A DNA stretch of 64,000 bases from CAZELM01 sp964512995 (GTDB lineage Bacteria; CSSED10-310). Numbering within the stretch: the first letter of the stretch is position 1; each line of letters starts with the position of its first letter. The position numbers were made by a program, and so were the translations under genes. Below are positions 53,882 to 62,669 of the stretch, piece after piece. The stretch covers positions 11,295 to 75,294 of the forward strand of contig CAZELM010000023.1 in NCBI GenBank assembly GCA_964512995.1, read 5' to 3'. Below the pieces are notes generated by a model that was given only the letters and a program-made list of their open reading frames with translations, had not been told where the DNA came from and did not search any database.

Positions 53882-55685
53882 AGGCAACCAGCAGCAAGCA
53901 AAAGGTTAGAGTGAGTTTTTCCAATGTTCGTGACAACGGAAGATTGCGATAACGAATCTGAATGGAATGCCTCCCCGCAGGCACATCAAACGCGATCATT
54001 CCCGTATCCGGATCAGGGAAGAGTTTCATTTCAGTCCCATTCACAGTCGCCGCCCATCCTTCAAAATAAAATTGATTGAATCGGATCCGAGTCGCTTCAG
54101 TGGCAGACAATGAACAGGTGATGTCGATCGGAAGACCGGTTTGCTGAGTGATAACAGCATTGCCCGACAGAACATCGAATGTCTGCGGCATGATCGTCTG
54201 GTTTCCGATCTGCATGGTTTCTCCCGTCCAATACTCGACATCCGGCGCTTTCTGAAGCCAGACGGATAACTTCTGTTCCATCTGTTCCCGAGTGAATCCA
54301 TTCTCCGGAATCTTTTCGATCTGGAATGACATCGGAGATTTAGGTGGGAATCGTTTGCCGACAGCAACCGGTATGAACTCCCCAGTGCAATGCGTATGCG
54401 AAACCCTGCTGATTGTAAACGACGTCAACTCCGTCTCGCTCAGATTCAGATACGCTCCCACCCGGCACATATTCACAGAAAAGAGTAAAACAACAGCTCC
54501 GGATCCGGTCAGAATCCATGGAGCAGATCTCGGGAAGCGTTGGATAATGGCTGGAGCCAGTGCGCCTCCCAGAACCGAAACAACCAATGCCGGAATCTGC
54601 AATAACCGATAGGGGAACTGAAGGAGTGGCAATAAAGGGATCGTCTGCCACACTTTGTCTGAACTCCCAGTCATCAGAAACAGCGATATGATCCCGATTC
54701 CAGTCAGACTGTAAATCGCCATTGCGGAAAGATCGGTCTTTTTCAGAACGGAATAGATCGCCGGAAACCCTGCGAGCATAAACAGGATTGCCACGTTTCC
54801 GATCTGAAAAGAGACGGTATCTCCGGCACCTTTGACGCTGGCACCAAAGTTCCAGTAGGTGGAAATCCATTGGAGCGGATGGATGAACTGCTCTTGATAA
54901 TTTGCGAATCCCTGCGTCATCCCTTCCATTTGCACAAGATGCCGACTCAAAAAAGCACTCGCCCACCAAGGAGATGTCACTGCCAGACCGAGTAAAGTGG
55001 ATGCACTCGATTGAAAGAGGAAGGGCACCCGATATGAGGCTCTGACGGCCAGTAAGAGGATCCAGATCGCGTAAACCGGAAACTGAATCACCGCGGATGG
55101 ATAATGAGTCACAGATAAGGCTCCCATACCCAGAATCATCGGAATGGATATCCACTGTGGTTTTGTCTGCCGGGCGCTGGTGAAGATGATCCATAAATTC
55201 AGCGGCAGAAGTGAGATTGCAGTATACTCATTGACATCGCCCCGCACATACAGATCGAATATCCGGTATGGGATATACGTGTATAAAAGTCCGGACAGAA
55301 GCCCCCCCCATCGTCCCCAGAATTCTTTTGCCAGACAATAAGCAAAAAAGGATCCCAGTATCGTGACAGTGATAATGGAGAGTTTTGCGGAGACGATCGT
55401 TCCAAAACCGGGAAACTTGAAGATCTCGGTCAGGAAGAGAAACAGCACAGGGAAAAATTCCAGAAACGGCAGCCCCAATCCACGGGCAAAATCGGGAAAC
55501 CATCGGCACAGAGGTGCGCCATGGATGATATTGGCATGGAGAGCAGTGATCCGCCAGAGCAATTGCGCTTCATCATGGGACCAGAAAAATCGATGGTCAT
55601 ACAACGGGTGAAAAAGCACCTGTGCCGAAATAGCCAGTAACCCGATAATGATCCATTCTGTCTTTTTATTGACCTTCTGTTTCAT
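53844..55685 (-). CDS. YfhO/PTPS-related-domain multi-pass membrane protein
   Basis: 613 residues from the ATG at 55685 (a GTG at 55730 is possible; neither has a strong ribosome site). About 12 membrane helices carry the loop FFWSHDEAQLLWRITAL and LCRWFPDFARGLGLPFLEFF, typical of the 6-pyruvoyl-tetrahydropterin-synthase-related/YfhO group of GT-C-like proteins. The periplasmic C-terminal domain (about 430-590) has FYFEGWAATVNGTEMKLFPD and FDVPAGRHSIQIRYRN, the standard YfhO ending. YfhO-type proteins glycosylate envelope polymers. Its end overlaps the GT39-like gene by 38 bases. Confidence 0.82.
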   Translation of the reverse strand: MKQKVNKKTEWIIIGLLAISAQVLFHPLYDHRFFWSHDEAQLLWRITALHANIIHGAPLCRWFPDFARGLGLPFLEFFPVLFLFLTEIFKFPGFGTIVSAKLSIITVTILGSFFAYCLAKEFWGRWGGLLSGLLYTYIPYRIFDLYVRGDVNEYTAISLLPLNLWIIFTSARQTKPQWISIPMILGMGALSVTHYPSAVIQFPVYAIWILLLAVRASYRVPFLFQSSASTLLGLAVTSPWWASAFLSRHLVQMEGMTQGFANYQEQFIHPLQWISTYWNFGASVKGAGDTVSFQIGNVAILFMLAGFPAIYSVLKKTDLSAMAIYSLTGIGIISLFLMTGSSDKVWQTIPLLPLLQFPYRLLQIPALVVSVLGGALAPAIIQRFPRSAPWILTGSGAVVLLFSVNMCRVGAYLNLSETELTSFTISRVSHTHCTGEFIPVAVGKRFPPKSPMSFQIEKIPENGFTREQMEQKLSVWLQKAPDVEYWTGETMQIGNQTIMPQTFDVLSGNAVITQQTGLPIDITCSLSATEATRIRFNQFYFEGWAATVNGTEMKLFPDPDTGMIAFDVPAGRHSIQIRYRNLPLSRTLEKLTLTFCLLLVAYGFHSFRKKVVH

Positions 55686-55854
55686 ACCAGTGCATCGATC
55701 TGTGATTCGGTGTTGGAGTATGGGCAGCACTCACTGCCCCGGTCAGCATTCCCTTATCCCTGTCTGATCCTATTCGGAATCATCAATAGAGGTCAAATAT
55801 CATTCTTCAAATGATCAAGATATGATATGCTCTGTTTTTTAGGAGGAGTAAGGG

Positions 55855-56538
55855 GTGCTTGCAGATCGTTTGTTGGGAATAAAACACCGAATTACCGAAT
55901 CAGCCATCCGAGCCGGCCGTGATCCGAATAAAATCAAGCTGTTGGTCGTTTCAAAAACACAGACGATGGAATCTGTTCGGGAACTCGTGCGCTCAGGTCA
56001 TGTCCTGTTTGGGGAAAATCGAGTGCAGGAAGCTGCATTGAAAATCGCTGCATTGGACTCAGCGATCCAATGGCATCTGATCGGGCATCTCCAAAGGAAT
56101 AAAGCAAAGCAAGCGGTTGAGTTGTTTCAGATGATTCATTCTGTGGATTCTGTTCCATTGGCTGAAGAGTTAGGCAGACGATCGCTGAGTCACGGGAAAA
56201 TTCAGGATATCCTGGTTCAGGTGAATATCTCCGGAGAGAAATCAAAATCGGGGATATCGCCCGACCGTTTATTCCAATTGATCTCAACGATACGAACACT
56301 GCCTGGACTCGCTTTCAAAGGATTGATGACGATTCCGCCATTTTTCGATCGCCCGGAGGATACCCGGCCGTTTTTCCAGCAGTTGAAGAGTCTTGCGGAT
56401 CAGATCAAAACCCGCCAGGATATGGATGAATCGGTTGAGATGGAGTTGTCGATGGGGATGAGCAATGACTTTGAGATCGCGATCGAAGAGGGAGCGACCA
56501 TTGTCAGAGTGGGAACGGCTGTTTTCGGATCTCGGTGA
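55855..56538 (+). CDS. yggS: PLP homeostasis protein, YggS/PROSC family
   Basis: 227 residues with the alanine-racemase-like TIM barrel. The PLP lysine lies in LLVVSKTQ (about Lys 34), followed by FGENRVQEA, WHLIGHLQRNKAK, VNISGEKSKSG and the phosphate-binding end MELSMGMSNDFEIAIEEG. It binds and buffers pyridoxal phosphate rather than catalysing a reaction. The start is GTG at 55855 with AGGAGG 8 bases upstream. The neighbour yggT overlaps its stop (GTGA), the common yggS-yggT pairing. Confidence 0.95.
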   Translation: MLADRLLGIKHRITESAIRAGRDPNKIKLLVVSKTQTMESVRELVRSGHVLFGENRVQEAALKIAALDSAIQWHLIGHLQRNKAKQAVELFQMIHSVDSVPLAEELGRRSLSHGKIQDILVQVNISGEKSKSGISPDRLFQLISTIRTLPGLAFKGLMTIPPFFDRPEDTRPFFQQLKSLADQIKTRQDMDESVEMELSMGMSNDFEIAIEEGATIVRVGTAVFGSR

Positions 56539-57437
56539 AAGGGGGAGATGTGGACAATACGTTGATGACAACAGTGAATGTTGGCGTAAATATCCTTCTG
56601 ATTCTTTTTCTGATGAAGCTGATATTGAAACCGCGTGAATTTTATTTCAATCCGGTGCTGGGCGCTGTCGATATGGTAACAGCTCCGATCCTGAAACCCT
56701 TGCAGAAGATTTTTCATCCGACCCGCATGGGCTGGGATTACACGCCTATCATGGCAATCATCGGACTGGTGCTGCTCAAAATACTGGCGTATGTGGGATT
56801 TCGGTCGATGGGTACGGAATTGGCGATCCTCCATAGTATTGTGGAATTATTCCTGTTTATGGTGCAATTTTTCGCGTTCAGTGTACTGGTCGTATGCCTG
56901 TTTCCTGTTTATACGACGAATCCGCTGGCGAATTTTTTGAATGGTGTGGTTCGTCCGTTCGAATCGTCGCTGGGAGGTCCTTTTCGTAATAAAGATCGGG
57001 TACATCGGCTGGTCTTCGTGTTGATCTGTTTCATGCTGCTTTCGACATTGATATTGCATATCCTGACACCGATGTATATCCAGTTGGAAAATAAAGCCAA
57101 GACAGAATCCCTGCGATATAAGGATTATCTGCTTTCCGGCAAAATATTCGCACAGTCGTTCTTGGAGATTCTCAGAAGTGTTGTCTCCATCTATCGATTT
57201 ATTATGTATATTTTAATCATTGCTGCTGTTTTGTCCTGGATGAATCTGGATTATCGGAATACGCTGGTCAATGTGATCTATGCCATCTCAGAACCCATCC
57301 TGGCGCCCATCCGGCGAGCGTTACCGACACTGGGCGGATTGGATCTCAGTCCATGGATTGCCGTGATCATTTTGAAAATTTCGGGAGATGCGGTAATGAA
57401 ACTGATCGCTGAAATGATGCGCAGATCCGCAGTGTAA
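56535..57437 (+). CDS. YggT-family membrane protein, duplicated domain
   Basis: 300 residues, about twice the length of a typical YggT. The second half has the clear YGGT signature: IYRFIMYILIIAAVLSWMNL, YAISEPILAPIRRALPTLGG and LDLSPWIAVIILKI. The first half is a diverged copy with NILLILFLMKLILKPREFYF and DMVTAPILKPLQKIFHPTRMG. There are five or six membrane helices. The start GTG at 56535 overlaps the yggS stop; GTG 56550 and ATG 56565 are alternatives around a GGGGGAG tract. Function in the envelope or in membrane-potential maintenance is not settled. Confidence 0.88.
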   Translation: MKGGDVDNTLMTTVNVGVNILLILFLMKLILKPREFYFNPVLGAVDMVTAPILKPLQKIFHPTRMGWDYTPIMAIIGLVLLKILAYVGFRSMGTELAILHSIVELFLFMVQFFAFSVLVVCLFPVYTTNPLANFLNGVVRPFESSLGGPFRNKDRVHRLVFVLICFMLLSTLILHILTPMYIQLENKAKTESLRYKDYLLSGKIFAQSFLEILRSVVSIYRFIMYILIIAAVLSWMNLDYRNTLVNVIYAISEPILAPIRRALPTLGGLDLSPWIAVIILKISGDAVMKLIAEMMRRSAV

Positions 57438-57482
57438 TACCTGCAGTAATCAACAGCGCTTGATCGGATCATTGGAGGTTCT

Positions 57483-58529
57483 ATTCGTATCCTCGCTGTA
57501 AAAACGCATGCGATGGGAGATGTCCTGATGGTGACTCCGGCTATCCGCGCACTTCGTCGTCATTTCCAGGAATCGGTCATTGATGTGCTGACAGGGGAGT
57601 GGTCAGCACCGATCCTCCATAACAATCCCCATATCAACCGTGTGATTGCAGTTCCAGACGATATTTTTTTTAACCGGAAATGGCGGGAGCTGATCCGTCT
57701 GATCCGGCAGCTTCGGATTTTCCAATACGACCTGGCACTCCTTTTTCAGCCGGCTCTGCCGATTCGTGTTCTGGTGAAGCTTTCCGGAGTGACCCGGATT
57801 GCGGGATTAACGCCCGGCTGCCATTCAGCCTTTTTGGATACACCGGTTCGCTGGCGACCGCGCCGCGATCGATATGTGGTGGAAGATTTCCTGGACGTTG
57901 TCCGATCACTCGGGATTGCCGATGATGGGACCGAAATGGAAATCCATACGGATTCCAGCTCGGAACAGCATATTTCCGGTCTGATGCAACAGAATGGGAT
58001 TCAGCGGAAAACGTATTGTCTGCTGTGTCCTGCCGGCGGCCGGAATCCGCGCGATATTGTCCGGCAGAAAATATGGTCTCCCCAGAAGTATGCCGCTTTG
58101 GCTCACCGATTGTTGTCAGACGGAATTCCCGTGGTCGTTTCCGCTCATGAATCCGAACTGCCGGATATCCGGGATGTCTTACGTGTGGACGGTATCATCG
58201 ATGTGACGGGAAAGGTTTCCATTCCGGAACTGTGTGTGTTGGTGGAAAATGCACGATTCCTGGTCACCAACGACTCCTTACCCATGCATATCGCGTTGGC
58301 GGTCCGATGTCCGGTAGTGCCGATTTTCGGTCCGTCCCGGGCACGGGCTCTGTTACCACCTCAAGGTATGTTTATTTCTCTGGAAGCGTCTGCTGCCTGT
58401 GCGCCATGTTACGATAATGAACCATTCCCACATTGCCATCGGTTCGACTGCATCGATTCCATTTCACTGGAATCGGTCTGGAAAGCGGTGACGGATGTCG
58501 TGGAGAGGTGGAGTAATGACGGAAAATAA
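57483..58529 (+). CDS. Heptosyltransferase-family glycosyltransferase (GT9), probable ATT start
   Basis: 348 residues if started at ATT 57483. GT9 motifs: RILAVKTHAMGDVLMVTPAI at the N-terminus, CLLCPAGGRNPRDIVRQKIW, VSAHESELPD and VTNDSLPMHIALAVRCPVVP with FGPS. The first ATG (57513) falls inside the first motif and would delete the opening beta strand. No ATG, GTG or TTG lies in frame before it, while GGAGG (57474-57478) stands 4 bases ahead of ATT CGT ATC, the expected Met-Arg-Ile. It acts in the cytoplasm on lipid-linked core or surface glycan, transferring a heptose or related sugar. The stop overlaps the next gene by 14 bases. Confidence 0.87.
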   Translation: MRILAVKTHAMGDVLMVTPAIRALRRHFQESVIDVLTGEWSAPILHNNPHINRVIAVPDDIFFNRKWRELIRLIRQLRIFQYDLALLFQPALPIRVLVKLSGVTRIAGLTPGCHSAFLDTPVRWRPRRDRYVVEDFLDVVRSLGIADDGTEMEIHTDSSSEQHISGLMQQNGIQRKTYCLLCPAGGRNPRDIVRQKIWSPQKYAALAHRLLSDGIPVVVSAHESELPDIRDVLRVDGIIDVTGKVSIPELCVLVENARFLVTNDSLPMHIALAVRCPVVPIFGPSRARALLPPQGMFISLEASAACAPCYDNEPFPHCHRFDCIDSISLESVWKAVTDVVERWSNDGK

Positions 58530-60849
58530 GCCTTTTGTTTCAGTCGTCATTCCAGCATACAATGCCCGAAAAACAATGGGTGAATGCGTGGAAGCTCTGA
58601 AAAATCAGTCCTATCCCCATGACCGGTATGAGATCGTAGTCGTAGATGACGGCTCTGCAGATGATACCGCAGATGTTGCCTCCGTCGAGCGTGTCACCGT
58701 CATCCGTCAGGGCCAGAACCAAGGACCGGCAGTGGCCCGGAATACCGGTGTTTCACGATCCAGGGGTGATATCATCTTGTTTACAGATGCAGATTGCATC
58801 GCAGCTCCTGATTTCATCGATGAAATGATGATGCCGTTCAGCGATCCGGCTGTTGTGGGCGTGAAAGGTGCTTATCGTACGCGCCAGCACAGACTCTGGG
58901 CACGATTCGCCCAGGTTGAATTTGAGGAACGATATTGCAAGCTGGCCAAAGCCGAATCTATCGATTTTGTCGATTCACATGCCGCCGCATTTCGGAAGGA
59001 TGTGTTCCTGGAAGTGGGCGGGTTTGATCCGCATTTCCCGGTCGCAAATAACGAGGATGTTGATCTCTCATATAAGATCGCCGGTCTGGGATATCACATG
59101 GTATTTAACCCCAGAGCCATTGTCTATCACACGCATCCGGATACCGCCTTAAAGTATCTGCGGATTAAATTTTTCCGAGCCTATTGGCGGATGCTGGTAT
59201 ACCGCCGGTTTCCGGAAAAAATCGTGTCCGATACCTATACACCGCAAACGTTGAAATTACAGATAATCACCGTTGCGTTACTGTGCTTATCCATCATCGC
59301 CGGCTGCTTTTCACCGCAGCTTCTTACCGTGATCCCTTATCTGGTCGTCGTATTTCTCCTGTCTGCTATCCCGATTTTCACCCGTGCAGCCAGAACGGAT
59401 CCCATGATTTTATGGTTTGTTCCCGCCGCCATCACATTGCGTTCCATCGTATTCGGCTTGGGGGTGTTTTTAGGATTTCTTTCACAGAGAAAACGCGATC
59501 TGATGATCCCAATGTTATTACTCGTCGGAGATATCACTGCGGTGATGATGGCCTATGTGTGCAGCTTCTATGTGCGGACGATCGCGTTGTCGCCTTTTTT
59601 AAAACCATTCGATCATACACTGGAGCTGTATATTTCATTGTTCCCCCTGGTGCTCCTGATCCTGATCATCTCCGCTCATGCACGGGGATTGTATCGATCG
59701 AATGGAACGATGGAGGCGTTCACCGAATTCGCCCTGGTCACCCGATCGGTCTCATTTTCTGTCCTGGCTATCATCACATTGTCATTCTTCTGGAAGTGGG
59801 ATTACTCCCGGTCGTTCATTCTGCTCTACTGGATTCTGGCGATCGTGCTCGGGAATCTCATGCGCCTGGCCATTCGAGCCCTCCAGCATCGCATGCGAGT
59901 CAAAGGATACCATGTGATCCGTACTGTGATTGTGGGAGGGGGCGAAACAGCGAAACTGCTGACGCGCCGGCTCAAGGATGCGGAGCGAACCGGTGTGAAA
60001 ATCATCGGTGTCGTCGATCATCTCCCACCCGATGCATGTGATCCGGATTGGCAGGATATCCCCTATCTGGGACCCATTACGGAACTGGACGAAATCATCA
60101 GGCAGTCATCGGTGGATGATGTCTTCATTGCCAAACCGGATCTGCCGCATAAAGATATCCTGGACCTGGTGGTACGGTGTGAAAAAACCGGAGCTGGATT
60201 CAAGATTGTCTCGGATCTCGTCAACATCGTGACCGGTCGTGCCGGATTATCGCCCCTGTCAGGCCTGCCCATCGTCGATCTCAAAGAGGAACGGCATGAT
60301 TGGGGCCGCCGGATGGTGAAACGCCTGGAAGATTTAATTCTGGGATCCGTGATATTTGTGATCACGTTGCCGTTCATGTTGATTTTCGGAGTCATCATCC
60401 ATATCAGTATCCTGGGTTCAGTATTGGTCGAGGAGGAACGGGTCGGCCGTCATGGCAGATTGTTCAAGATGATCCGTTTCCGGGTGGTCTCCAAAGGATC
60501 AGCATCATCTCAGCCGGAAACGCTGATCGGCCGGTTTTTGCGCCGCACATATCTGGAAGAACTCCCGCAATTGCTCAATGTGATCCGGGGAGAGATGAGT
60601 CTGGTAGGTCCCAGACCGGAAGTTCCCGAAATCGTGGCATCATATGAGGTATGGCAGCGCAAACGGCTGGCTGTCGCTCCCGGAATCACCGGACTCTGGC
60701 AGATCATTGCTCCCGGAGATCGGCCCTTGCACGAGAATCTGGAATACGATTTCTTTTATATCAAGAATTACGATATCTGGATGGACCTGAGCATCCTGTT
60801 GCAGACCATTCCAATCATCTTACTCGGGAAACGGTACGGAAAACGGTGA
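58516..60849 (+). CDS. Fusion of GT2 glycosyltransferase and polyprenyl-phosphate sugar-1-phosphate transferase
   Basis: 777 residues from the ATG at 58516 (GGAGAGG 7 bases upstream). Residues 1-235 are a GT2 domain: VSVVIPAYNARKTMGECVEA, LFTDADC (DxD) and NNEDVDLSYKIAGLGY. Two helices (about 245-320) and four more (about 335-450) follow. Next is a nucleotide-fold region VIVGGGETAKLLTRRL (about 475) and the bacterial sugar transferase domain with VGRHGRLFKMIRF and RRTYLEELPQLLNVIRGEMS (about 675). The last differs from the usual SLDELPQ: the catalytic Asp is Glu, and the FRSM motif reads FRVV. It likely primes lipid-linked glycan synthesis, with the fused GT2 adding a further sugar. The GTGA overlap couples it to the next gene. 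Confidence 0.88.
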   Translation: MTENKPFVSVVIPAYNARKTMGECVEALKNQSYPHDRYEIVVVDDGSADDTADVASVERVTVIRQGQNQGPAVARNTGVSRSRGDIILFTDADCIAAPDFIDEMMMPFSDPAVVGVKGAYRTRQHRLWARFAQVEFEERYCKLAKAESIDFVDSHAAAFRKDVFLEVGGFDPHFPVANNEDVDLSYKIAGLGYHMVFNPRAIVYHTHPDTALKYLRIKFFRAYWRMLVYRRFPEKIVSDTYTPQTLKLQIITVALLCLSIIAGCFSPQLLTVIPYLVVVFLLSAIPIFTRAARTDPMILWFVPAAITLRSIVFGLGVFLGFLSQRKRDLMIPMLLLVGDITAVMMAYVCSFYVRTIALSPFLKPFDHTLELYISLFPLVLLILIISAHARGLYRSNGTMEAFTEFALVTRSVSFSVLAIITLSFFWKWDYSRSFILLYWILAIVLGNLMRLAIRALQHRMRVKGYHVIRTVIVGGGETAKLLTRRLKDAERTGVKIIGVVDHLPPDACDPDWQDIPYLGPITELDEIIRQSSVDDVFIAKPDLPHKDILDLVVRCEKTGAGFKIVSDLVNIVTGRAGLSPLSGLPIVDLKEERHDWGRRMVKRLEDLILGSVIFVITLPFMLIFGVIIHISILGSVLVEEERVGRHGRLFKMIRFRVVSKGSASSQPETLIGRFLRRTYLEELPQLLNVIRGEMSLVGPRPEVPEIVASYEVWQRKRLAVAPGITGLWQIIAPGDRPLHENLEYDFFYIKNYDIWMDLSILLQTIPIILLGKRYGKR

Positions 60850-61853
60850 TCAGCATCGTGATTCCGACATGGAACGGCCGGCATCTGCTCGCACCCTGCC
60901 TCAACTCCCTGCAACATCAGACCGATGACCAGTTCGACGTGATCGTGGTGGATAACGGATCCGAAGACGGCACAATGGAGTGGCTCCACCAGTTGAATTT
61001 CTGGAAAGAACGGCTGCGCTGCATCCGTCTGGAAACGAACCGGGGTTTCGCCGGTGGTGTCAATGCCGGAATTCAGTCCGCGTCAGGGGAGTGGATCATT
61101 CTGATGAACAACGATACCTTCGCAGATCCGCATTGGATTGAATCGCTGCATCGGGCTGCGTGTGAATACCCGGATTATGCAATGTTCACATCCAAAGTAT
61201 TGATCCATACACCACCGTACCGCATCGATACCATCGGAGATGGATTCACGATCGCCGGATTTGGATACAAAATCGGCTGGATGCAGCTCGATGATGGCCG
61301 GTTTGAAACGGCTCGCCGGATATTTGGAGCCAGCGGGTGTGCGTCTTTGGTTCGCCGGGAGGTTTTTGAGCGGATCGGGATGTTCGATGAGGACTTTTTC
61401 GCATTCGCCGAAGATCTGGATCTCTCATTTCGTGCGCTCCTGGCAGGATACAAATGCATGTTTGTTCCCGCTGCCCGAATTTTTCACGCGGTACACGCAA
61501 CAGCCGCTCCCGAAAAAACACTCTTCTGGTATCATCGCAATATCATCTGGCTGCTGTATAAAAATCTGCCCGGCAGGCTGATGATGCTGTATGGGTTCCA
61601 CATTGGCTTCCATCATCTGCTGGTTGGTCTCCGGAGCTTCATACAGGGATGGTTTCGATTGTATATCCGAAGTCTCTGGGCAGGTATCACCGGTTTGAGC
61701 AAGATGCATTCCAGACGACGGATCATTCAGAATTCCCGAAGGGTTTCCATCTCCGAAATTCGTCAAAACCTCACCGGTAATTGGATTCGGGTTCATTGGG
61801 AGCTGTCGTCGTGGCGCCGGAAACGATCGGAACGATCCGGATCGAAACAATAA
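60846..61853 (+). CDS. Glycosyltransferase family 2 (rhamnosyltransferase-like)
   Basis: 335 residues from a GTG at 60846 that overlaps the upstream stop (GTGA), giving the family N-terminus MISIVIPTWNGRHLLAPCLN. Motifs: VIVVDNGSEDGTMEWL, NRGFAGGVNAGIQSA, ILMNNDTFADPHW (DxD-like) and FDEDFFAFAEDLDLSFRALL, all typical of the WbbL/rhamnosyltransferase branch. The C-terminal ~70 residues are amphipathic and basic, so it is likely membrane-associated. It should extend the lipid-linked glycan started by the fused enzyme before it. Confidence 0.9.
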   Translation: MISIVIPTWNGRHLLAPCLNSLQHQTDDQFDVIVVDNGSEDGTMEWLHQLNFWKERLRCIRLETNRGFAGGVNAGIQSASGEWIILMNNDTFADPHWIESLHRAACEYPDYAMFTSKVLIHTPPYRIDTIGDGFTIAGFGYKIGWMQLDDGRFETARRIFGASGCASLVRREVFERIGMFDEDFFAFAEDLDLSFRALLAGYKCMFVPAARIFHAVHATAAPEKTLFWYHRNIIWLLYKNLPGRLMMLYGFHIGFHHLLVGLRSFIQGWFRLYIRSLWAGITGLSKMHSRRRIIQNSRRVSISEIRQNLTGNWIRVHWELSSWRRKRSERSGSKQ

Positions 61854-61865
61854 CCCGGTTAGGGA

Positions 61866-62669
61866 TTATCCTCTGGAATACCTGTGTTTCAGGTCAGCGC
61901 TGATCGAATGTGAGAGTTGCTGGAGCGTCCGCATATATCCCGTGAGCGATTCCGATAAAACCGAGACGCCGATGTCTTCGTGCATGTTTTCTCCCAGCGG
62001 CTGACAGGGCAGACACAATGAAAAGCAGTTGAGATCATACTCATCATAGAGCCAGGACTCGTCCGGATCAGCATCCCGGATGAAGACCGGTTTCGGAATC
62101 ATTTCCCGGATGTAGCTTTTGAAATCACGTTTCCCACCGAATCGAAGCAGGCTTCGGGAGTTGTCTCTCTCCACAAAATAATTCTCGATCGTGTAATCGG
62201 ACGTGCCGTAATGCGCTTCCGTCAAGTCAAGCGTAATGACCATCTCCAGATGATCAAAAATGCTCTTTTCCTTCAGCATATTGACCGTCTGAATCGCTCC
62301 TTGGGAGCTGTCCTCTTCATCACCCGTAAAACTGATCAGCACCTGAGGCGGCAGAACATCCGCGAGCATCTCTTCTACTACAATCGCATTGCATGCGGAG
62401 TTGTCGAATGTTCCGTGTAATTCATCATCACGGAGGGTGGCATAGTAATTGGTATACAATGAGTCGATATGCGTGGAGATCAGAATCGTGGGCCGATCCG
62501 GTTGAAAGTGATGGTGATGATAGATTCTGGCCAGAGATTGATTTTCCAGAATGTCATATTCTGAATGGGATAAGACCGCTTGAATGGAATCGAGGCGATC
62601 GGTTTGCGTAAAACAGACTCCGTTATCGGAACATGGAATCGTCAATTTTAGAATCTGGGATAAAATCAT
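61866..62669 (-). CDS. M20/M28-like zinc peptidase homologue (second of tandem pair)
   Basis: 267 residues from the ATG at 62669, which overlaps the upstream stop (ATGA) and has GGAGAT about 9 bases ahead. Putative metal ligands follow the clan MH order: His-Asp in ILISTHIDSLY, bridging Asp in HGTFDNSACNAIVVEE, the Glu-Glu pair in SFTGDEEDSSQGA, Asp in VITLDLTEAHYG and His in GENMHEDIGV. No signal peptide. The chain is shorter than most aminopeptidases and lacks a lid domain. The substrate is unknown. It is a diverged partner of the next gene. Confidence 0.75.
   Translation of the reverse strand: MILSQILKLTIPCSDNGVCFTQTDRLDSIQAVLSHSEYDILENQSLARIYHHHHFQPDRPTILISTHIDSLYTNYYATLRDDELHGTFDNSACNAIVVEEMLADVLPPQVLISFTGDEEDSSQGAIQTVNMLKEKSIFDHLEMVITLDLTEAHYGTSDYTIENYFVERDNSRSLLRFGGKRDFKSYIREMIPKPVFIRDADPDESWLYDEYDLNCFSLCLPCQPLGENMHEDIGVSVLSESLTGYMRTLQQLSHSISADLKHRYSRG

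Noticed and set aside
54340..55194. 284-codon minus-strand frame inside the YfhO-like gene
   Set aside because: Overlaps a convincing multi-pass membrane protein in another frame; Ser/Arg/Asp-rich product without motifs.
55718..55740. GGGCAG/CTGCCC dyad near the YfhO-like gene start
   Set aside because: Short, no T-run and no link to a known regulator; likely chance.
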